NCBI GenBank assembly: GCA_000727475.1
Contig: KL647288.1
Coordinates: forward strand, 3,529,604-3,593,603
From: Sarcocystis neurona
Lineage: Eukaryota > Apicomplexa > Conoidasida > Eucoccidiorida > Sarcocystidae
DNA length: 64,000 nt
Direction: 5' to 3'
Shown here piece after piece: positions 58,152 through 64,000 of the stretch. The notes under the pieces are model-generated. The model ran no database searches. It was not told where the DNA came from and saw only the letters and a list, made by a program, of their open reading frames with translations. A program made the position numbers and the translations under genes. Every line of letters begins with the position of its first letter. Positions within the stretch are counted from its first letter, which is position 1.

Positions 58152-60354
58152 ACAAATTAGTTTCTGCAGTACTCGACTTCTCTGCCGCCAAGTGGGCAGG
58201 CGCAGAAACTAGTCAGTTTGCTCGCATGTACGGAGAAGCTACATGCGAGAAACACGGCGCGCAGCTCGTGCTACTTCGTATGAGTAGCGGCATTCGAGTA
58301 GCTGACGTGACGGCTTCCTTATGTCTCCTCTCGTTATGAGGAGTACTGGACAATCTTCAAAATGCTAACACATTCGTTTCTTTTTACCTGGATGCCACTC
58401 GGCCAGCGGAGTCCAACGCATGGGATTTTCACCAGTTATAGCCTTCAGCAAACACAAGAGTGTGCCATAGACAACCGTGGTTTGTATGAAGACGTGCGGT
58501 TGTAATACGTGTGTGTCTGCACGACTGTGTGTATGTGCATGCGTGTGTATGTGTAATATACGTTTGGGCGGAGGAACAGAAGAAGGGTGGAATGCGCGGA
58601 ACGAACGATATACACGTGTGTATATATGTCCATCGTGCACGTCTTTAGCGCAGATGGAGACATGGTGGTTGTCGAATATTTGCAGTTGCACGTTTTCTGT
58701 TTACGCTACCCGCGCGAATGGAACTGATCCCGGCAGTGCACACCGAAGCCAACGTATCGTTGCCGTGCGATCTCGGGAAAGTGAATTCTGTGCATCTTTT
58801 GCTGAGTCAATGAGACGACAGATAGGGAACCGTGCTTTTCGTGCGTCCGTGACAACAGATGCGGAAAGTGGGCATAAACGTGGATCCACTGCCGCACAGG
58901 CGCCTCGTGTGAGTGCCGCTAATGCGGCGGACGCACAAGTTGTCCTAAAGTGCTGCTTTGAGTGCCTGTCTCGAATGGGGTCGCACATGGGAAATCGTCT
59001 CTGTGCGCGCGAGGTCGCGGGTTCCCGACGGCGACGAGAGACGCTCTCCTGAAGGAGCGACTGCACACATTCAGGAAGAGTTCCACCGTTGTTCCCACGC
59101 AGTCAGAAAACTACCCGCCGCGTGCATTCAAGACCGCCACATTCGGAAAAGAAGGCCAGAGGGCCACCGTTGTTCCCACGGCAGTCAGAAAACTACCCCC
59201 CAGGTGCATTCAAGATCGCTCATTTGAAACCAATTCCCTGTGCAGATTTCAATTTTCCACTATTCGCCGGCATAATGTGCTGCGCAAGGCTGCGTTGTTG
59301 GTTGCTGGAGTGAACTTCCTGGCTGCCTTTTACAGGCGCGGCTTCCTCACAGTTGCTTTCCAAGTTCTTTTTAACAGCATGTACCGCCAGTGTAACCGCG
59401 CCGTAATCACAGTATTTCGAAGACGCAAGATGTATAGCAGTGTATTTGCTGCTCCTTTCTGACTACGCGTTTGTCACCCGGCGGGCAACGGTGGCGTTCA
59501 CTGTGTTCCTTTGAACGCCACCTGGTGCATAAGGTTACGTACGTACCGTGTTTGAGGGGGGTCCCCTGCGTCGGGTACGAAAGTGAAACCGATTCTCAGA
59601 CGCAAGAATGAACTACAAGAAAGCAGAGTGCACAAGTCGACAGCCATACCTCCTGTGGCAGCATGTTACGCTCGGTGATCCCGAAGACCATCCTTTCGGA
59701 CCATCAAATGCCTTCCACATTAACTCCATTCGGGTACAGTGGATCCAGCAGCTACGGTTGCTGCTTAGTATGACGGCTTACAGTGCCGAACACATATCGT
59801 GTCAACCCCCTCTCGACAGTATCGCATGCGGCCTTTGTGTGCCTTGCTGGGACCCAGGGAGCTACGAAATATATAAAATACGTCTCACGGTGTAAACCCC
59901 AAATTCTGTCGCATAAAACTGTACTGAAGCGTTGACAACCGTGCGACTACTTGTGTCAAGCAGACGTAGACCGTGAACTGCGAGTTTGTTTATGGATTTG
60001 TTTGTTATTTCAGAGCATGTGGAGACAAACATGGGCTCATCACATTTGACCAAACACAGAAATGGAAGACTCTCCCAGTCTTCGTCTTGGACAGTCATCA
60101 TCTGGGTGGCGCTCCTTCTGAACAAACGTGCGCAGGCGAATGACGCCGACGCACTTGACCAAGAGAACCGCGTAGAGGTGGTGAGCAAGTAACACTGCTT
60201 GCTGCCCGCTGGCTGATTGCATACGGCAGGCCGTTCGATCGCAACAACTTTTATACAGTCAAGGGACACGAAGAACGGCGTCCATTGGAGAAACTCCATG
60301 AATGTCAGAAAAATCGACGTCAGGCCAGATGCTGTGCACTCCAATGTGGAGTGA
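58152..60354. other. RRP9 3' region and repeat-poor DNA, weak ORFs
   Basis: Up to about 58.65 kb repeat-rich, then repeat-poor. Plus-strand frames at 58650-59052 and 58962-59462 (the latter ends with a hydrophobic stretch RKAALLVAGVNFLAAFY) and an ATG frame at 59608-59895 look partly protein-like but lack ATG or homology. A plus-strand ATG at 60028 begins MGSSHLTKHRNG followed by a hydrophobic stretch (TVIIWVALLL) and could be a first exon with a signal peptide for the hydrolase. Confidence 0.4.
59083..59219. repeat. 81-bp tandem duplication
   Basis: CCACCGTTGTTCCCACG followed by CAGTCAGAAAACTACC and GTGCATTCAAGA starts at 59083 and again at 59164 with few differences; the second copy has one extra G, shifting the frame between copies. 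Confidence 0.85.
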
Positions 60355-60627
60355 AACTCAGAAGCTAAGAAGAAAAAGAGTTTTCTGCGGGTGCAATATC
60401 ACGGGTACAGTTTTGTATTTTTCTGTACGGCGCGCGAGAGGTCGTGTGTTCTCGTGCGGCAAATTTTGCAGAACAACTTGGACTCTTCAAAAGGTGACGA
60501 GGGAAGGAGGCTATCGATTACAAGTGGAAAAGACACCGTAGAGGCGTTGCTCTTCTTGCCTGACCACAGTCCCCGAACAACGCCGCCCCCCGTATACGTA
60601 TTATCTGCTCCACTGGGATTTCGAAAG
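60355..60627 (+). CDS. Hydrolase, first recognised exon
   Basis: Frame open from 60355 after a stop at 60352; the true 5' edge is unknown. The recognisable part is RRLSITSGKDTVEALLFLP, PPPVYVLSAPLGFRK. Ends in phase 0 at GTCAGC after 60627. Confidence 0.65.
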
Positions 60628-62979
60628 GTCAGCAGAGCAGCAACGCTTCAATGTTTCTCTTACGGTGTGCACACGGCAATATCTATTTATTTTTTCTTTC
60701 TGCTCCGAGTCTGGGGGATGAATACGGTAATACCATCGTAGCGGTACACGTCGTAATCCTACGTCATTTGCTGTATCTGCTTTGCTTCCAGAGATGAGCA
60801 GGGTATTTGCATCGTAGCCTCCCTCCTACAGGTCGCCTAAGTATGAGATCGGGGCAAGTCACCTGGCACAAGAAATCTTGCCACCCCTTCCCGACATTCC
60901 CGCAGCGATGTACCAGTGTGGAGGCGTCTTTACCCGGAATATTGCCTTCGTTAACGTCACTTTGCGCGAGCAGCAGCTCCGCTGTAGGCGTCACGGCTTG
61001 CGCGCGACACGCATAGTGTGTGCGGGCATTTGCCCGAGTGCGGATTCTGTTGTCCAATGTTTGAAGGATGGGGCGTTTATACGCCTGGCTCATCAACTCC
61101 AACGCAGAGGCGTTGCTGCAATTATATTCGACTACCGCCACTGGGGAGCTTCAGGAGGACAGCCACGCCACGTTGTAAATCCAGCGAGTCAAGTGGAAGA
61201 CTTGAGAGCTGTCGTCAACCACGTGATCGACACAGGAGGTTGTGATGGTGTAGTGGATCCTTTACATATTCATCTCGTGGGTCTGTCATTGGGAGGCGGC
61301 CACGTGCTTACTCTAGCTGCGGAAATCGGCCGCGACAACAACGAGAAGCTACTTCGAAGCGTGCGGACAGTGACAGCGTTGGCCCCCTACCTCCATCCAA
61401 AAATTGCAAAAAAGCAGGTTTTCGTATGTCACAACACTCCGTCGCATAGCGGTAACAACTCACTGTAATGTGTGCTGCCGTATGACCCAGTGTCGTAGCA
61501 TTAGGCGGAGCTGGCTCTGCCTCCCTCTGCAAGACAACTCAGTCTACACCGACATCAGTGTAGGCTTCAGCCAAGTGGTACTAAGCGCCGCTTGGAGCCG
61601 GTCAGGGTAAAAGGTGGCTTCATTAAGATCGATCGACAGTTTGTCAGGTGCGCTGTGGGTCTGTCTATCAGCACGCTATTTAAACCTCAATATCCCAGGC
61701 AGAACCGAGCGCTTCAAGTGAGCCGTATCTACAGCACACGTACTTGAGGCGGAAGCATAGCAGAGTAAGCCATGCGTGCTTTTGAGTGCAGGGGGGTTGT
61801 CTCATCCGGATGCTGCGCCTTGTTCTCGTCATGTTCGCGGATTTAATTGCAGCGGCTTTCGGCCGCTCTCCAGTTTACATTGACTGCATCGGTCCCAGCG
61901 GCGGATCTCGATTGAGTGCGCTACAAGTCACAGGCGAGGATTTTAAGTTGTGGCAAGAAATGAAGGGCAATGGTACCCCTACACAATTGGCTGCTAGGTC
62001 CTTGCACTACCTCAAAGGCTACCGCCCACTTGGTGAGCCCCAAGAAGCCCTCAGTGGAAAGAGGCCCGTATCCGCGTGTGTACCGCTGTCTAATCGCCTT
62101 CTGCTTTCGAACTCTGTCCTCTAGATGTGTAGACACAGGGCGTTTCCAATGTACGCTTTCCTGAGAGGATGAATGTTGTGCTCCTACTGGTGACTACGCT
62201 GGCGGCGTGTGTACCGCTGTCTAATCGCCTTCTGCTGTCGAACTCTGGCCTCTAGATGTATGCTTTCCTGAGAAGATGAGTGTTGTGCTCCTACTGGTGA
62301 CTACGCTGGTGGATGTTCAAGGCGCGCTGACGAGCACCCTACAGCAAAGACTTGAGCGTCCTTTCACACACACGTGCGCAAGCGAGAAATCTAACTATAC
62401 AACGAATGCATCACGCTGCGGAGTTCGTGGCAGCTACAGCGGCGCTGACACGGGGAACGCAGAGGGAGGAAACAAAGATATCGTGTGTGAGCCACTTGTT
62501 GACCAGAGTGTCCAGGCGTCGCTGCCTTCGTGCGCGCACAAATGGAAGGTGGTGGAGCTGCATAGCAGGCCGTAGTGGACGGCAGGCAAATCTCAGCAGT
62601 AAACAGTGCGTGTAATGGATCGGCGCGTGGACGAGCACCACCCATGGTTAGTGTTGCTCGTTGGATTAGCTGGATGTGATTTTCTTCGGATAACGTTGCA
62701 CACATTCGGAAGCCCACGCTCTTCATAATTGGCGAGAACGATACCGTCGTGCCCGCGGACTTGACTAAAGAAGCGGCAACGCGTATCAACGCGACCTGTG
62801 CGGGACGCCCACATCTAGCGGAAACTATAAACTTGCCCACGAGCCATTTTGGGTTCATCAAGCACCCTACCATCGAGCAGGTTGTGGACAAAATACTAGC
62901 TTTCACGGCGAAATGGGACGGACAACACGGCCAAGGTTTCGAACGTAGTTTTCAAGATGAACAACTGCGTGCTGCATAA
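60355..62979 (+). CDS. Alpha/beta hydrolase, bacterial/fungal-like, multi-exon
   Basis: Gene-level entry. Exons seen: about 60355-60627, 61067-61417, 61792-62032 and about 62680-62979. The protein reads VYVLSAPLGFRK, then FDYRHWGASGGQPRH, the nucleophile elbow GLSLGGG (Ser codon 61286-61288), LRLVLVMFADLIAA, GRSPVYIDCIGPSG, the acid GENDTVVP (Asp codon 62740-62742) and LPTSHFGF (His codon 62845-62847). The complete Ser-Asp-His triad implies an active hydrolase or acyltransferase. The pattern of FDYRxxGxSxGxPR and the LRxxLxxxxD-GRxPV insertion recalls the bacterial hydrolase group that includes the fungal fumagillin-cluster polyketide transferase; substrate unknown. The first exon start is unsettled and no canonical acceptor was found for the last exon. 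Confidence 0.75.
61067..61417 (+). CDS. Hydrolase, nucleophile exon
   Basis: 117 codons in phase 0 after TTTGAAG. Reads DGAFIRLAHQLQRRGVAAII through the GLSLGGGHV elbow to VTALAPYLHP. The donor is GTTTTC, weak but in phase with the next exon. Confidence 0.78.
61792..62032 (+). CDS. Hydrolase, cap/insert exon
   Basis: Acceptor TTTGAGTGCAG, phase 0. Reads MLRLVLVMFADLIAAAFGR and SPVYIDCIGPSGGSRL, ending KGYRPL with a GTGAGC donor (one base left over). An alternative donor GTATCC after 62067 would keep phase 0. Confidence 0.7.
62074..62312. repeat. Tandem duplication in the hydrolase intron
   Basis: GCGTGTGTACCGCTGTCTAA starts at 62074 and 62205. Copy one is 131 bases, copy two 108 bases after loss of about 23; the rest is nearly identical (few substitutions), so the duplication is recent. 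It begins about 40 bases after the exon 61792-62032 donor. Confidence 0.9.
62680..62979 (+). CDS. Hydrolase, last exon (Asp and His)
   Basis: Frame open from 62680 (stop at 62677) to TAA at 62977-62979. Reads VAHIRKPTLFIIGENDTVVP, then TSHFGFIKHPTIEQVVDKIL, as expected for the end of the family. No AG lies between 62680 and 62709 in a usable phase, so the acceptor is unresolved: a non-canonical site, a small undetected exon or a sequence error. Confidence 0.65.
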   Translation, partial: FSSDNVAHIRKPTLFIIGENDTVVPADLTKEAATRINATCAGRPHLAETINLPTSHFGFIKHPTIEQVVDKILAFTAKWDGQHGQGFERSFQDEQLRAA

Positions 62980-63068
62980 CGTTTGCTTTGTGTCATCGAG
63001 ACGCTGCGCGTGGACAACTCACCTCCGTGGAATTGGCAGTATCTGGTATTTGAAGTAAGCCGCCCACG

Positions 63069-63461
63069 ATGCAGCTACAGTGTAATCGTCTGGCCGAAGT
63101 CAAGCTTCGTCCAGGATTTTACACACTTGAAGGTACGAGTGCCCAGCAGAACAGGAAGCCCGGTGGTGTTGTACTTGACGGCATTCGGTTCAACTCGGTG
63201 ACTCCCGCGAGCACGGACGCTTTTACTCCCCCTGGAGCTGATACAAAGCACTCAGCGCGAAACGTGGGGAAGGCGGGGACAAATCTGGGAGGTTCATTAT
63301 CTACGCTCTTGTGCAAGAAGCGGTTCAAAAGTACGCTTGGTGGAACCGTAACACAGCTGAGTTATCCTGCTTCTCCCGGCTGTGCATATTTCCCAGCCCC
63401 ACACTCAGAGGGCCTAAAACATGACGTGTCACAAATTTCTCGTTGCCTCCTAAGCGAATGA
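63069..63461 (+). CDS. Candidate small protein, unrecognised
   Basis: An ATG-started frame of 130 codons downstream of the hydrolase, same strand, starting 90 bases after its stop. Composition is ordinary (for example LAEVKLRPGFYTLEGTSAQ and VVLDGIRFNSVTPAS). No signal peptide or domain recognised. A further frame at 63492-63761 (HLDPSYTLRFLVQSNEDPLA) could be a second exon after the acceptor-like TCGAAAACAG near 63480. Plausible gene, no homology support. Confidence 0.4.
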   Translation: MQLQCNRLAEVKLRPGFYTLEGTSAQQNRKPGGVVLDGIRFNSVTPASTDAFTPPGADTKHSARNVGKAGTNLGGSLSTLLCKKRFKSTLGGTVTQLSYPASPGCAYFPAPHSEGLKHDVSQISRCLLSE

Positions 63462-63761
63462 TCTATTCTTTCGAAAACAGACACACTGCCCGTGGCCGCT
63501 TCTCTTCGTAAAAAACAGAGTACGCACTTGGATCCTTCGTATACACTTAGATTTCTTGTACAAAGCAATGAAGATCCACTAGCTGTGGAACAGACAACGT
63601 CTGTATGGACACGCTACACGGAAGACGTAGTGGCGTTCTGTACACTAGCACGCAAGCGGCCACACCCGGTCACAGCACTCTGCTGCCACGGTGGTGCCAC
63701 TGATACGGCCGCACCCAAGTTGGTTTGTCCTTCATCAATCTACAACTCAAATGTGACCTAA

Positions 63762-64000
63762 GGCTCACCCCAAAAACCCTTGTCATCACCACTCACAATT
63801 GCAGGACCTCTTTCCCTCGACTCAAAATTCAAGAACGTCGCAGAATCGTGTAATCGCCCTCGTATGACAATGCAGCTCGCTGCGGTACACTGCACAGAAC
63901 AACACACACAGTATACGCGTACGGTTAAATATACACACATCTACACTTGTACAGGTTTAATGGGTGATAACGAGCTGGATTCTGCTGAAAGCCCCGCATA
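63762..64000. other. Edge of the next repeat-rich segment
   Basis: ACACACAG, TATACGCGTACGG and TATACACACATCTACAC sequence from about 63895 marks a return to microsatellite DNA. No feature beyond that. Confidence 0.5.

Noticed and set aside
1..64000. Telomere-like TTTAGGG/AAACCCT arrays, CRISPR arrays, transposon ends or viral genes.
   Set aside because: Looked for and not seen; only isolated heptamer matches.

Overview
The window looks like nuclear DNA of a coccidian apicomplexan, most likely an Eimeria species (a close relative such as Cyclospora cannot be excluded from sequence alone). The signs are near-even base composition, spliced genes with kilobase introns, runs of CAG/CTG that read as poly-Gln, poly-Ala or poly-Ser inside real exons, TA and TG microsatellites, and a mosaic of repeat-rich (R) and repeat-poor (P) segments as described for Eimeria chromosomes. 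I see no bacterial operons, CRISPR arrays, insertion sequences or convincing RNA genes.

Layout. R segment, 1 to about 18.6 kb: apparently one very long minus-strand gene (start 16089, probable end 248) for an SNF2-family, RAD5/SHPRH-like protein. Its ATPase motifs can be followed exon by exon, but several catalytic motifs are degenerate. A 586-base assembly gap (5045-5630) lies in a GA-rich tract in this segment. P segment, about 18.6-38.4 kb: gene-sparse, with a secreted helical orphan protein (24555-25310), a Tctex-type dynein light chain (33606-34001) and a 542-residue protein with one degenerate EF-hand (36449-38077), plus a few weak candidate ORFs. R segment, 38.4-58.6 kb: a minus-strand alpha-N-terminal methyltransferase (NTMT1/METTL11 family, 39654-43828) and a plus-strand U3 snoRNP WD40 protein (RRP9/U3-55K, 49200-58151), both reconstructed from phase-compatible exons separated by repeat-filled introns. 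P segment, 58.6-63.9 kb: a multi-exon alpha/beta hydrolase (about 60.4-62.98 kb) resembling a bacterial and fungal group, and a small candidate gene after it. Repeat-rich DNA resumes at the right edge.

The genes do not form a pathway; they are ordinary eukaryotic functions (chromatin remodelling, rRNA processing, protein N-terminal methylation, dynein motility) next to coccidian-specific proteins. The most unusual object is the SNF2-like gene: the residues expected at motifs I, II, III and VI are altered while the intervening fold is recognisable, which suggests a pseudo-ATPase or a decaying gene. Exon junctions were chosen by reading GT/AG sites, phase and family alignment by eye; no search or alignment program was run.
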